DNA of 64,000 nucleotides from positions 1 through 64,000 of the forward strand of contig CAYWIF010000015.1 of NCBI GenBank assembly GCA_964458265.1, in the 5' to 3' direction. The DNA comes from JAGVSR01 sp964458265 (GTDB lineage: Bacteria; Pseudomonadota; Alphaproteobacteria; Rhizobiales; Hyphomicrobiaceae). The position numbers were made by a program, and so were the translations under genes. Each line of letters starts with the position of its first letter. Positions within the stretch are counted from its first letter, which is position 1. Under the pieces are notes generated by a model. It did no database searches and was not told the origin of the DNA. It was given only the letters and a program-made list of their open reading frames with translations. Shown piece by piece: positions 32,286-42,905 of the stretch.

Positions 32286-32543
32286 TCAGTTCGCTGGCTC
32301 GTCTTCGATCGCGCCAGACTTCGCCCGAACCTCGTCAGCCGTCTGCAACTTGGTTCCGCAGAACGGACAGAAGAACACAGGGTGGTCGATCATGCCTGGC
32401 TCTTCGTCTTCCATCTCGATCAATCCGACCGACATGTAGAGAATTCCGCCGTCGCCGACCGTGATGAGCGGTTCGAAATCCTCCCCGCTCATCGCTTCCT
32501 TCAATTCGGCACAGCAGCCGCCGAATGTTCCGTCACCTGCCAT
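32286..32543 (-). CDS. Small zinc-ribbon protein inside the ATP synthase operon
   Basis: An 85-aa acidic protein. An N-terminal CC pair (GGCCAELKEAM) and a C-terminal CPFCGTKLQ form a likely zinc-binding site with four cysteines. The centre has an acidic strand-rich segment (LYMSVGLIEMEDEEPGM). GAGGAAAG just before ATG 32543 is a clear ribosome-binding site. It lies 53 bp after atpD and 44 bp before atpC in the same direction, so it should be co-expressed with F1. I cannot name its function; an assembly or regulatory factor is a reasonable guess from position. Confidence 0.8.
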   Translation of the reverse strand: MAGDGTFGGCCAELKEAMSGEDFEPLITVGDGGILYMSVGLIEMEDEEPGMIDHPVFFCPFCGTKLQTADEVRAKSGAIEDEPAN

Positions 32544-32596
32544 CTTTCCTCGTCCTTATGCGATGCAAGCCTCGGGAACCGAATGCCGCCCGGCTA

Positions 32597-34033
32597 TTAG
32601 GCGGCTTCCGCCAGCTTCTCGGCCTTGGCGATAGCTTCGTCGATCGAACCCACCATGTAGAATGCCGGTTCCGGCAGGTGATCGTACTCGCCCTCGCACA
32701 GTCCCTTGAAGCCCTTGATCGTATCCGCAAGCGTCACGAGTTTGCCGGGCGAGCCCGTGAAAACTTCCGCGACGTGGAACGGTTGCGACATGAAGCGTTC
32801 GATCTTGCGGGCGCGGGCGACCGTCAGCTTGTCATCTTCCGACAGTTCGTCCATGCCCAGGATCGCGATGATGTCCTGCAGCGACTTGTACTTCTGCAAG
32901 ATCGCCTGCACCCGGCGCGCCACGGCATAGTGCTCTTCGCCCACGACCCGCGGGTCGAGCATGCGCGATGTCGAGTCCAGCGGATCGACAGCAGGATAGA
33001 TGCCCTTTTCCGCGATCGCGCGCGAAAGCACAGTGGTCGCATCCAAATGTGCGAACGAAGCGGCCGGCGCAGGGTCGGTCAAGTCGTCGGCCGGCACGTA
33101 GATGGCCTGCACCGAGGTGATCGACCCCTTCTGCGTCGTGGTGATGCGTTCCTGAAGAGCGCCCATGTCGGTGGCCAGCGTCGGCTGATAACCCACCGCC
33201 GACGGGATGCGGCCGAGAAGCGCCGACACTTCCGAACCCGCCTGCGTAAAGCGGAAGATATTGTCGACGAAGAACAGCACGTCCTGACCCTGATCGCGGA
33301 AGTGCTCGGCAACCGTCAGCCCCGACAGCGCGACGCGCGCACGCGCACCCGGCGGCTCGTTCATCTGTCCGTAAACCAGCGCGCACTTCGAACCCTTGGC
33401 GGTACCGCCGTTCTTCTTGGGGTCCTTGTTCACGTTCGACTCGATCATCTCGTGATAAAGATCGTTGCCTTCGCGCGTGCGCTCACCGACGCCTGCGAAC
33501 ACGGAGTAGCCGCCGTGCGCCTTCGCGACGTTGTTGATGAGTTCCATGATGAGAACCGTCTTGCCGACGCCGGCGCCTCCGAACAGGCCGATCTTGCCGC
33601 CCTTCGCGTACGGAGCGAGAAGGTCCACCACCTTGATGCCCGTCACGAGGATCTGCGCTTCCGTGGCCTGATCGGCAAACGTCGGCGCAGGTTGATGGAT
33701 CGCACGTGTGGTGGACGCTCCGATCGGACCCGCTTCGTCCACCGGCTCACCGATGACGTTGATGATGCGGCCGAGCGTTTCGTCACCGACAGGCACCATG
33801 ATCGGCGCACCCGTATCCATGACGTCCTGCCCGCGGACGAGCCCCTCTGAGCTGTCCATCGCGATGGTCCGCACGGTGTTCTCGCCCAGATGCTGCGCCA
33901 CCTCAAGAACCAGACGCTGCCCGCCATTCTTCGTTTCCAGAGCATTCAAGATCTGGGGCAAGTGACCGTCGAATTGGACGTCGACGACGGCGCCCATGAC
34001 CTGGCGGATCTTACCAACTGTGTTCGTTGCCAT
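32597..34033 (-). CDS. atpD: F1 ATP synthase beta subunit
   Basis: A 478-aa catalytic subunit. GGAGVGKTVLIMELINN (about residues 155-171) is the Walker A P-loop. GERTREGNDLYHEM holds the catalytic glutamate region, and LFFVDNIFRFTQAGSEVSALLG holds the Walker B Asp. YVPADDLTDPAPA and LDATTVLSRAIAEKGIYPAVDPLDSTSR are also diagnostic. It follows atpG by 26 bp. Confidence 0.98.
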   Translation of the reverse strand: MATNTVGKIRQVMGAVVDVQFDGHLPQILNALETKNGGQRLVLEVAQHLGENTVRTIAMDSSEGLVRGQDVMDTGAPIMVPVGDETLGRIINVIGEPVDEAGPIGASTTRAIHQPAPTFADQATEAQILVTGIKVVDLLAPYAKGGKIGLFGGAGVGKTVLIMELINNVAKAHGGYSVFAGVGERTREGNDLYHEMIESNVNKDPKKNGGTAKGSKCALVYGQMNEPPGARARVALSGLTVAEHFRDQGQDVLFFVDNIFRFTQAGSEVSALLGRIPSAVGYQPTLATDMGALQERITTTQKGSITSVQAIYVPADDLTDPAPAASFAHLDATTVLSRAIAEKGIYPAVDPLDSTSRMLDPRVVGEEHYAVARRVQAILQKYKSLQDIIAILGMDELSEDDKLTVARARKIERFMSQPFHVAEVFTGSPGKLVTLADTIKGFKGLCEGEYDHLPEPAFYMVGSIDEAIAKAEKLAEAA

Positions 34034-34059
34034 TGCCGTTTCCTCGTTCCTTACATCTC

Positions 34060-34941
34060 TCAGAGCGCTTCGGCGCCCGAAATGATTTCGATCAGTTCCT
34101 TGGTGATGTTCGCCTGCCGCTGACGGTTGTATTTGATCGTCAGCTTGTTGATCATGTCGCCTGCGTTGCGCGTCGCGTTGTCCATGGCGCTCATGCGGGC
34201 GCCCTGCTCGGAGGCTGCGTTTTCCAAAAGCCCACGGAAGATCTGCGTTGCGATATTGCGCTTCAACAGCGCCGACAGGATCACGTCTTCTTCGGGTTCG
34301 TACTCGTAGATCGCCTGGGCGCCGTTGTCCTTCGCCTGGGTTGCATCGGGCAGCTTGGCCGGAATAAGCTGAAGCGCCGTCGGCTTCTGCGCGATGACCG
34401 ACTTGAACTCGGAGAAGTAGAGCGTCGCCACGTCGAAATCGCCCGCTTCGAACATTGCGAGCAGCCGGTCGGCAATATCTTCCGCGTTTCTATAGCCGAG
34501 CTGACGAACGCCGGCGAGATCGCGGCGCTCCACGATGTTGCGTCCAAGATCGCGCCGCAGGTTATCTGCGCCTTTGCGGCCGACCGTCAGAATCTTGACG
34601 GTCTTGCCTTCAGCCATCAACCGGTTCGCGTCCGCCCGTGCCAGTTTCGCGATATTGGAGTTGAAGCCACCGCACAAACCGCGTTCAGCCGTCATGACGA
34701 CCAAGAGATGCACCTGGTCCTTGCCGTTGCCGACGAGCAGCGGTGAAGCCGTCTCCCGGATCGCACGCCCGCCGAGATTGGCGAGGATTTTATCCATGCG
34801 CTCCGCATACGGCCGAGCCGCGGTCGCAGCTTCCTGCGCGCGGCGCAGTTTCGCCGCGGCCACCATCTGCATGGCTTTCGTGATTTTTCGCGTCGCCTTC
34901 ACCGAGGCGATGCGATTTCGTAGGTCCTTTAAGCTCGGCAT
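34060..34941 (-). CDS. atpG: F1 ATP synthase gamma subunit
   Basis: A 293-aa rotor shaft subunit. The N-terminal helix MPSLKDLRNRIASVKATRKITKAMQMVAAAKLRRAQ and the C-terminal SAMDNATRNAGDMINKLTIKYNRQRQANITKELIEIISGAEAL form the coiled-coil shaft and are strongly conserved. A Rossmann-like central domain contains TAERGLCGGFNSNIAK. It lies 30 bp after atpA. Confidence 0.98.
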   Translation of the reverse strand: MPSLKDLRNRIASVKATRKITKAMQMVAAAKLRRAQEAATAARPYAERMDKILANLGGRAIRETASPLLVGNGKDQVHLLVVMTAERGLCGGFNSNIAKLARADANRLMAEGKTVKILTVGRKGADNLRRDLGRNIVERRDLAGVRQLGYRNAEDIADRLLAMFEAGDFDVATLYFSEFKSVIAQKPTALQLIPAKLPDATQAKDNGAQAIYEYEPEEDVILSALLKRNIATQIFRGLLENAASEQGARMSAMDNATRNAGDMINKLTIKYNRQRQANITKELIEIISGAEAL

Positions 34942-34971
34942 GGAGCCGTCTCCTTGAGCGCGAGCTGGTTC

Positions 34972-36501
<1,530 letters not shown>

Positions 36502-36589
36502 ATGCCTCGACCTCTTGCCTTCTCGGTTGTCTGTGTCGCGATCCGCGGCGTCTCGTGCACGCGGCGCGCGTCGTTTCTCGTTTCCAAAC

Positions 36590-36622
36590 AAAAAGCCCGG
36601 ATCGCTCTTCGCGAGACCGGGC
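36590..36622 (-). terminator. Terminator-like hairpin between atpH and atpA
   Basis: On the minus strand GCCCGG (36622-36617) pairs with CCGGGC (36600-36595), with an inner TCGC/GCGA stem, followed at once by five T residues (36594-36590). It has the form of an intrinsic terminator but lies inside the operon, so it may act as an attenuator or processing site that adjusts atpH against atpAGDC. Confidence 0.6.
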
Positions 36623-36635
36623 CTGCCTGAATTCC

Positions 36636-37196
36636 TTATGTACTGCCCTTCAGGGCGATCTTCATGCTTTCCAGCTTGGTCTTCAGCGAGCTGTCGACCA
36701 TACGGCTGCCCATCTTCACGATGAGGCCACCGAGGATGACCGGGTCCACGCGCTGCACCAGCGTCACGTCCTTGCCGACGGACGACTTGAGAGCCGCCTT
36801 GAGATTGGCCACCTGAGCTTCCGACAGCGGCGTTGCCGCCGTGACCTCCGCCCGGACTTCGCCCCGCGCCCGCGCCGCAAGCGACTGGAAGTCGCGCACG
36901 ATGTCTGAGGCGGCGAACAAGCGGCGATTCTTGGCGAGCAGCTTGAAAAAGTTGACCGTCAACATCCCCACGCCGGCCTTGGCCAGAACGGATGCCAGCG
37001 CCTTCTCCTGATCGTCTGAAGAGATCACGGGGCTACGGATCATCTGCACGAAGTCCGCGCTCTCGTCACAAAGAGCCTGAAACTTGGCCAAATCCCCTTC
37101 GACCTCGGCAACTTTGCCGTCTTCCCTCGCCAACTCGAACAGCGCCGAAGCATATCGCCCCGCCACGCTCGCCATCAGGGGTTCGTCTGTTGCCAC
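36636..37196 (-). CDS. atpH: F1 ATP synthase delta subunit
   Basis: A 186-aa peripheral stalk subunit. MASVAGRYASALFELAREDGKVAEV at the N-terminus, and VTAATPLSEAQVANLKAALKSSVGKDVTLVQRVDPVILGGLIVKMGSRMVDSSLKTKLESM at the C-terminus as separate short conserved blocks, match the family. The start is given as GTG 37196, which yields the usual length; an ATG five codons upstream (37211) is equally possible, and neither has a strong ribosome-binding site. First gene of the F1 operon. Confidence 0.93.
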   Translation of the reverse strand: MATDEPLMASVAGRYASALFELAREDGKVAEVEGDLAKFQALCDESADFVQMIRSPVISSDDQEKALASVLAKAGVGMLTVNFFKLLAKNRRLFAASDIVRDFQSLAARARGEVRAEVTAATPLSEAQVANLKAALKSSVGKDVTLVQRVDPVILGGLIVKMGSRMVDSSLKTKLESMKIALKGST

Positions 37197-37576
37197 GTCG
37201 ACCGCTCTCATGCGCTGATGAGGGCCCGCCACGGCTCGGAAAAGAGCCAGCACGTCCCTGATTCAAGTGGGATTTTTAATGCAAAAGGCGGGCGCGAAAT
37301 GTCTTCCCCGCGCGGCCCCCTTTTGTAATGCGCGCTCCGTGTATCATGGGCCTCACATGGCATCAACCGCTGGCGGGACGCACCAATGCCGCACGGAACG
37401 GGGCCGTCATCGGTCTTGCTCGCTGCGTTCAAATGGTGCCTGCAGCGCGCTCGCGACGACCACCATTGTCGCCCTACTTTTGCGACACTCTCAAAAATTC
37501 TAAGAAGTCGCACTACCTTAAGAGTGTCTTTACTGCAGCTACGGCAATCTAAGGTTGAATACTTGGGAGTTTTTCG
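37197..37576. other. Divergent non-coding region between atpH and the membrane-protein gene
   Basis: About 380 bp without a convincing gene. It must hold the leftward atp operon promoter. An 8-bp inverted repeat GACACTCT...AGAGTGTC (37484-37491 and 37521-37528) lies 49 bp upstream of the rightward gene and may be an operator. A loose inverted repeat of AAAAGG and CCTTTT (about 37281-37326) sits in the atp leader. No clear -35/-10 pair was found. Confidence 0.5.
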
Positions 37577-38005
37577 ATGCCTGCCCCATCCGCCCAGCAC
37601 CAACCAAGCCCAAAAAACGAAATCAAAGGCACGCCGGAGTTACTGCGCTTCCTGCACCGCCTTCCGACGGCGATGGCGCAACGGCTGACGGAAGCCGAGC
37701 TCGCTGCGTATGCAAAAGCCTTGGCCCCGCAGCGTGCACCCCATTGGGTCGATTTCAAAGCGAGCATCCCAATCCCTGGCTTTGGCTTTTACGTCGCGCT
37801 CATGGTTGGTCGCGAACGCCGCAACCGTCAGAGACTTGGTCTGGAGGGGCAGATCGGATTGACCCCGAACCTGATCATCGCGGCTATTCTTCTCTCCACA
37901 GTCGTCACCGGCTGGCTGGCGACGATCACCTTGATCAAGGGATTGGCGCTGATGGCCGGTAACAATCAGGATGTTTGGTGGCGCGCCTACACGGGACTGC
38001 CATAG
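37577..38005 (+). CDS. Hypothetical membrane protein, 142 aa
   Basis: The start ATG 37577 has GGGAG upstream at normal spacing. A short soluble N-terminal part (LRFLHRLPTAMAQRLTEAELAAYAKAL) is followed by two hydrophobic segments, FGFYVALMVG and LIIAAILLSTVVTGWLATITLIKGLALM. These are separated by a basic stretch (RERRNRQR). I do not recognise the family. It lies alone between the divergent atp operon and convergent priA, so context gives no functional hint. Confidence 0.65.
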   Translation: MPAPSAQHQPSPKNEIKGTPELLRFLHRLPTAMAQRLTEAELAAYAKALAPQRAPHWVDFKASIPIPGFGFYVALMVGRERRNRQRLGLEGQIGLTPNLIIAAILLSTVVTGWLATITLIKGLALMAGNNQDVWWRAYTGLP

Positions 38006-38027
38006 CCGTGGATCGCCCGGACGACGC

Positions 38028-40232
38028 TTACAAAAAACTATACGGATCGATGTCGACCGACATTCGCAAATCCCCTTTCGGCTCGGGAGCGGCCGAAAGC
38101 CAACCGCGCAAGTAGGCCTGAAGATCTGTCTCGCGCGGTGCCTTGACCAGTAACCGCCACCGATGCCGGCCACGAACCACAAAGATCGGCGCTTCGGCCG
38201 GCCCCAGCACGCTGATGCGTTCCGAACCGGGTGCCCGCCGCGCAATATCACGTGCAAAGCGTTCCGCCAGGCCTTTGTCGCGCGCCGAGACGATCAGCGC
38301 CGCTAGCCGCCCAAAGGGAGGCAGCATGCCCCGCTGCCGCATCTCGATTTCCCGTGCCAGGAACTCTTCGCGATCTCCCGACAGCATTGCCTGCATCACG
38401 GGATGATCGGGCAGGTGCGTCTGGATGAACCCCCGCCCCTCCGCGAACGCACGTCCCGCGCGCCCGGTCACCTGGTGCAGCAACTGAAACGTCCGCTCGC
38501 CCGCTCTCGGGTCCGCCCCCATCGACAAACCAAGATCGCCGTCGACCACACCGACCAGTGTCAGGTTGGGAAAGTGATGACCCTTCGCGACGATCTGCGT
38601 TCCAATAATAATGTCGGTCTCACCGCTCTCGATACGATGGATCGCATCGCGCATCTCGGTGAGACTGGGAATGAGATCAGATGACAGGAGTGCAACACGC
38701 GCATCGGGAAATCGCTCGCTGACTTCCTCCGCCACGCGCTCAACGCCGGGACCGCAAGCAACAAGCGCATCGGGCTCGCCGCACTTCGGGCATTTCGCCG
38801 GAGGAGGCGTGGTGAACCCGCAGTGATGGCAGTTGAGCCGTCCTTTGAAGCGATGCTCCACGAGCCAAGCTGTACATTGTGGACATTCAAACCGGTGTCC
38901 GCACTTGCGGCACAACGTGAGCGGTGCATAGCCGCGCCGGTTCAGAAAAAGCAGCGTTTGCTGGCCCTTTTCGATCGTCTCCGCGATCGCCGAGACCAGC
39001 CGCGGCGCAAGCCACCGCCCCTTGTCCGGCTGCTCGGCGCGAAGATCGATGGCTGCGATCTCCGGCAGCTCCGCCCCCGAGTATCTGCCCGGCAACATCA
39101 GATGACGGTATCGGCCCGTACGCGCGTTGACATGGCTTTCAATGGCCGGCGTGGCTGACGCCAGCACGACGGGAAAATTGCCAAGCCGCCCGCGTACGAC
39201 ACTCATATCCCGCGCTTGGTAGTGCACGCGATCGTCCTGCTTGTAGCCCGCGTCATGTTCTTCATCGACGACGATCAGCCCAAGATCCGCGAATGGCAGG
39301 AACAGCGCGGATCGCGCACCGATCACGATTCGCGCTTCACCGGTCGCCGCCGCACACCAGATGCGACCGCGCTCCGGGCCAGAAACTGCGGAATGCCACT
39401 CCACAGGCGCCGCGCCGAAGCGACGCTCGAACCGTTGCATGAACTGAGAGGTCAGCGCGATCTCCGGCAGCATGATCAGCGCTTGCCGCCCCAGCTCCAG
39501 CGTCCGGGCCACCGCTTCGAAATAAACTTCCGTCTTGCCGGAGCCCGTCACGCCATCGAGCAGCGACACGGAAAAATTCTGCGCATCCACCGCCGATAAA
39601 AGTGCATGCACGGCCCGCGCTTGATCGTCCCCAAACTCGGTCACGCGATGCAAGGGATTGGGTTGCGGACAAGGCTTTGGTGGGATCGCGCATTCTACCA
39701 GATTGCCGGACTCCACCAACCCGTCGACAACGCCGGTCGAGCATCCCGCCAACTCTGCAAGCGCCGATTTCGAGCGAATGAGACCATCTTCAGCCAGCTG
39801 CAAAGCCCGCGCCCGCGCCGGCGTCATCCTCGGCGGCAGCGCGGCCCCTTCGACAGCCCGCACGCCCGTTCTGAGCTTCGGCGGCTCGAAAGCGGTCTGC
39901 GCACTCATCATCATGCGCAACACCATGCCGGCAGGCGCCAGGGTGTATTTGGCCACCCACTCCGCAAACCGCATCGACACGATAGGCAGCGACGGCACCT
40001 CGAGCCGGTCCACCACCGCCTTCATTTTTTTCGGATCGACCGGCTTCCCGCTATCGTCGAGCGGCCTGTCCCACACCACCCCGATCCGGGTTTGTGGTCC
40101 GAAAGGTACGAGCACGAACGCGCCCGGCTCCAGTTCCAGTTCGGACGGCACGCGATAGTCGTAAGTCTGATCGAGGGCGACCGGCATCAGCACGGGGACG
40201 CGACGACCCGTGGGCGCGCCATCATTTGCCAT
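38028..40232 (-). CDS. priA: Primosomal helicase PriA
   Basis: A 734-aa replication-restart helicase. The N-terminal DNA-binding domain begins VPVLMPVALDQTYDYRVP. Walker A is GVTGSGKTEVYF (about residue 235), and LIVVDEEHDAGYKQ is the DEEH box. A zinc cluster of eight cysteines follows (CRKCGHRFECPQC ... CHHCG ... CPKCG). The C-terminal helicase motifs include IIGTQIVAKGHHFPNLTLVGVVD and LHQVTGRAGRA. ATG 40232 is used; a TTG at 40253 with AGGG upstream is an alternative start. It is a single gene, convergent with the preceding membrane-protein gene. Confidence 0.96.
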   Translation of the reverse strand: MANDGAPTGRRVPVLMPVALDQTYDYRVPSELELEPGAFVLVPFGPQTRIGVVWDRPLDDSGKPVDPKKMKAVVDRLEVPSLPIVSMRFAEWVAKYTLAPAGMVLRMMMSAQTAFEPPKLRTGVRAVEGAALPPRMTPARARALQLAEDGLIRSKSALAELAGCSTGVVDGLVESGNLVECAIPPKPCPQPNPLHRVTEFGDDQARAVHALLSAVDAQNFSVSLLDGVTGSGKTEVYFEAVARTLELGRQALIMLPEIALTSQFMQRFERRFGAAPVEWHSAVSGPERGRIWCAAATGEARIVIGARSALFLPFADLGLIVVDEEHDAGYKQDDRVHYQARDMSVVRGRLGNFPVVLASATPAIESHVNARTGRYRHLMLPGRYSGAELPEIAAIDLRAEQPDKGRWLAPRLVSAIAETIEKGQQTLLFLNRRGYAPLTLCRKCGHRFECPQCTAWLVEHRFKGRLNCHHCGFTTPPPAKCPKCGEPDALVACGPGVERVAEEVSERFPDARVALLSSDLIPSLTEMRDAIHRIESGETDIIIGTQIVAKGHHFPNLTLVGVVDGDLGLSMGADPRAGERTFQLLHQVTGRAGRAFAEGRGFIQTHLPDHPVMQAMLSGDREEFLAREIEMRQRGMLPPFGRLAALIVSARDKGLAERFARDIARRAPGSERISVLGPAEAPIFVVRGRHRWRLLVKAPRETDLQAYLRGWLSAAPEPKGDLRMSVDIDPYSFL

Positions 40233-40377
40233 GCCGTCGAGCAGACTATCCAAAACCAGCCCTCAGGGTTTAGAAGCAACCCCGGCGCCGCCTGGACCAC
40301 CGGGGGGTTAGACATAAGGCCGGCTGCGGGGCAAAAGCCATCACACTCAGGCCGCAGCATACAAGGAGCCGCACACG

Positions 40378-41031
40378 ATGAAGTTTTTCGTCGATACCGC
40401 CGACGTGAGCGAGATCAAGGACTTGGCCGCGACCGGTTTGCTCGACGGCGTCACCACCAATCCGTCACTCATTGCCAAGTCCGGCCGCGATTTCAAAGAG
40501 ACCATTGCCGAGATTTGCAAAATCGTCCCCGGCCCTGTCTCAGCGGAAGTCGCCGCCACGGACTACGACGGCATGATGCGCGAGGCGAAAATCCTCGCCA
40601 AGATCGCCAAGAATGTGACCATCAAAGTGCCCCTCACCCTTGACGGCCTGAAAGCCTGCAAGGCCATCTCGTCGGAAGGCACCATGGTCAACGTCACGCT
40701 CTGTTTCTCGGCCAATCAGGCTCTGCTCGCCGCCAAAGCCGGTGCGACGTTCGTCTCGCCTTTCATTGGTCGCCTTGACGACATCGGTCTCAACGGCATG
40801 GACGTGATCCGCGAAATTCGCACGATCTACGACAACTACCAGGACCTGAATACCGACATCCTCGCCGCTTCGATCCGCACAGTGAACCACGTCAAGGAAG
40901 CAGCCATGATCGGTGCCGATGTCGCCACCATTCCGCCGTCGATTTTGAAGGCGCTCGTCAAGCACCCGCTCACCGACGCCGGGCTCGCAGCGTTCGTCGC
41001 CGACTGGAAGAAAACCGGGCAGACCATCTAG
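40378..41031 (+). CDS. fsa: Transaldolase / fructose-6-phosphate aldolase
   Basis: A 217-aa class I aldolase of the short TalC/FSA group. MKFFVDTADVSEIKDLAATGLLDGVTTNPSLI (shown as conserved start) leads to NVTIKVPLT with the Schiff-base lysine K83. TMVNVTLCFSANQALLAAKAGATFVSPFIGR and ADVATIPPSILKAL follow. It links pentose phosphates and fructose-6-phosphate. Sequence alone does not separate transaldolase from F6P aldolase activity. It stands alone between priA and the HU gene. Confidence 0.93.
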   Translation: MKFFVDTADVSEIKDLAATGLLDGVTTNPSLIAKSGRDFKETIAEICKIVPGPVSAEVAATDYDGMMREAKILAKIAKNVTIKVPLTLDGLKACKAISSEGTMVNVTLCFSANQALLAAKAGATFVSPFIGRLDDIGLNGMDVIREIRTIYDNYQDLNTDILAASIRTVNHVKEAAMIGADVATIPPSILKALVKHPLTDAGLAAFVADWKKTGQTI

Positions 41032-41084
41032 CGAAATGCAGCCCGAAACCTCGCGCATCGCGCGATCGAACCTTGCCCAGCAAC

Positions 41085-41108
41085 AAAAAAGGCCCGCATT
41101 TGCGGGCC
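41085..41108 (-). terminator. Intrinsic terminator between fsa and the HU gene
   Basis: A stem GGCCCGC/GCGGGCC (41091-41097 and 41102-41108) with an ATTT loop. On the minus strand six T residues follow (41090-41085), so it mainly ends the HU transcript. Rightward it may also end fsa, though the downstream tract (CTTCTCG) is weak. Confidence 0.85.
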
Positions 41109-41133
41109 CTTCTCGTTTCCAAAGAAGAAAACC

Positions 41134-41445
41134 TTAAACGGCTTCCTTCAGCTCCTTGGCTGCGCGGAAGGCAACCTTCTTCGAAGCCTTGATCTTGATT
41201 GCTTCACCGGTCGCCGGGTTCCGGCCCATGCGTGCCGGGCGCTTGCGCACTTGAAGAACACCGAGCCCGCCGATGCGGATGCGGTCGCCCTTCTTGAGAT
41301 GCTTGGTGATCATCGTCACCAGATCTTCCAGCACCGCGGCCGCCTGCTTCTTGGGAAGCTCGTGGCTTTCGGCGAGTGCCGCGCCGAGCTGGCGGAGTGT
41401 GACAGTATTGGGCTTTACGGTAGCCTTTGCAGCAGCTTTTGCCAT
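41134..41445 (-). CDS. HU-family DNA-binding protein
   Basis: A 103-aa nucleoid protein. The core shows LRQLGAALAESHELPKKQAAAVLEDLVTMI, then GDRIRIGGLGVLQVRKRPARMGRNPATGEAIKI, with the Arg-x-Gly-x-Asn-Pro arm that inserts into DNA, then the C-terminal KKVAFRAAKELKEAV. A short Lys/Ala-rich leader (MAKAAAKATVKPN) precedes the usual HU start. It is monocistronic, bounded by terminators on both sides. Confidence 0.95.
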   Translation of the reverse strand: MAKAAAKATVKPNTVTLRQLGAALAESHELPKKQAAAVLEDLVTMITKHLKKGDRIRIGGLGVLQVRKRPARMGRNPATGEAIKIKASKKVAFRAAKELKEAV

Positions 41446-41661
41446 TGTTGTCGTCCCTGAGATGAATTCCGATATCGGTTGAACCGTCCGCGACTGTTGA
41501 AGAATGACAGCTGGGGCGCGAAGCGAACCGCGGACCGCTGCTCTCGAAATCGGGGAAACGCTTGCACAAGCAACGGCTGCTTTGGGGCGGCCGCCGGGTT
41601 CTCCGGTGGCGTCAAAGTACGTGCGTCGCGCCGATTTGCAACGGCCAATCGCTCCCGAGGA

Positions 41662-41696
41662 TGCAAAAAACCCGCAATTTTCCGGGGTTTTTTGCA
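41662..41696 (-). terminator. Bidirectional terminator after the Old Yellow Enzyme gene
   Basis: A perfect 12-bp inverted repeat TGCAAAAAACCC/GGGTTTTTTGCA (41662-41673 and 41685-41696) with an 11-nt loop. Its T-rich arm gives a strong intrinsic terminator on either strand. It lies 18 bp after the stop of the flavin oxidoreductase gene. Confidence 0.88.
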
Positions 41697-41714
41697 CCTC
41701 TGCAACGGTCGGGC

Positions 41715-42767
41715 TCAGGAAAGAGCCGGATAATCGATATATCCGTGCGGTCCCTGAGCATAGAACGTCTCTGGCCGGGGCTCATTCAACGGTGCGGAAA
41801 CAGCGAATCGCTGCGGCAAATCGGGGTTTGCGATAAAGATCTTCCCAAAGGCCACGGCATCCGCTTCACCCGCGTCCAGCACGTCCTGAGCGGTCTGGGC
41901 GGTGAACCCCTCATTGGCGATGTAAACGCCACCGAAGGCTTTCTTCAGCTGCGGACCGATGCGTTTCGGCCCGAGCGACTCGCGTGCGCATAGGAATGCG
42001 ATCCCGCGCGCCTTCATCTGCTCCGCGACATGGCCGAATGTCGCGAGCGGATCGCTGTCGCCCATATCGTGCGCATCACCGCGCGGCGCCAAGTGCAGGC
42101 CGACACGTCCGGCACCCCAAACCCCAATGCACGCATCCACCACTTCGATCATGAGCCGCGCCCGGTTTTCGATTGCGCCGCCGTAGTCGTCAGTCCGCGT
42201 GTTCGTCTTATCCTGCAGAAACTGATCAAGCAGATACCCGTTCGCGCCGTGCACCTCCACACCGTCGAACCCCGCATGCTGCGCGTTCTCGGCACCCTTG
42301 CGAAACGCCGCGATGACGCCTGGAATCTCGTCCCGATCGAGCGCCCTCGGCGTCACGAACTCCTTCTTTGGCCGAACGAGCGACACTGTCCCCGCCGGCC
42401 GGATCGCGCTCGGCGCAACCGGCAGCGCGCCATCGAGATAGAGGGGATCGGAAATCCGGCCAACGTGCCAGAGCTGCAAAAGAATGGTCCCGCCCGCGTG
42501 GTGCACCGCGTCGGTCACCTGCCGCCAGCCGGCCACCTGCTCATCCGACCAGATACCCGGCGTATCGGGGTAACCAACCCCCATCGGTTCGACCGACGTA
42601 GCCTCCGACAGAATCATGCCTGCCGAAGCCCGCTGAGCGTAATACTCGGCCATCAGCGCATTGGGCACCCTCCCCGCGCTCGCCCGGCAGCGCGTGAGCG
42701 GAGCCAGTATGACGCGGTTGCGCAGCGAAAAGTCACCGACGGTGAACGGGTCGAGCAGTTTCGGCAT
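41715..42767 (-). CDS. Old Yellow Enzyme-family alkene reductase
   Basis: A 350-aa FMN-dependent (beta/alpha)8 barrel. LRNRVILAPLTRCRAS near residue 16 and ILSEATSVEPMGVGYPDTPGIW are family blocks. FDGVEVHGANGYLLDQFLQ carries the substrate-binding His and Asn (HxxN), followed by NTRTDDYGG. Members reduce the double bond of enones, nitroesters and maleimides using NAD(P)H, often in electrophile detoxification. It is related to NemA. No regulator gene is adjacent. The gene is divergent from xerC. Confidence 0.92.
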   Translation of the reverse strand: MPKLLDPFTVGDFSLRNRVILAPLTRCRASAGRVPNALMAEYYAQRASAGMILSEATSVEPMGVGYPDTPGIWSDEQVAGWRQVTDAVHHAGGTILLQLWHVGRISDPLYLDGALPVAPSAIRPAGTVSLVRPKKEFVTPRALDRDEIPGVIAAFRKGAENAQHAGFDGVEVHGANGYLLDQFLQDKTNTRTDDYGGAIENRARLMIEVVDACIGVWGAGRVGLHLAPRGDAHDMGDSDPLATFGHVAEQMKARGIAFLCARESLGPKRIGPQLKKAFGGVYIANEGFTAQTAQDVLDAGEADAVAFGKIFIANPDLPQRFAVSAPLNEPRPETFYAQGPHGYIDYPALS

Positions 42768-42905
42768 GATACGAAATTCCTGACATTTGGCGAGACTTAG
42801 GCAGGTAGGTCACACCGGCAACGGTCGCAAGTGCGTCCCATTTACCGTTCATTAACCGTTGCGGATGACGCTCTCGAATCAGAATGGCCGCCGCACCGGG
42901 AATTC

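Noticed and set aside
42833..42844. A further copy of the GCGTCCCATTT integrase-like repeat before xerC
   Set aside because: It is a single isolated match in a promoter region, without the 11-bp phasing or a tRNA. Probably chance.
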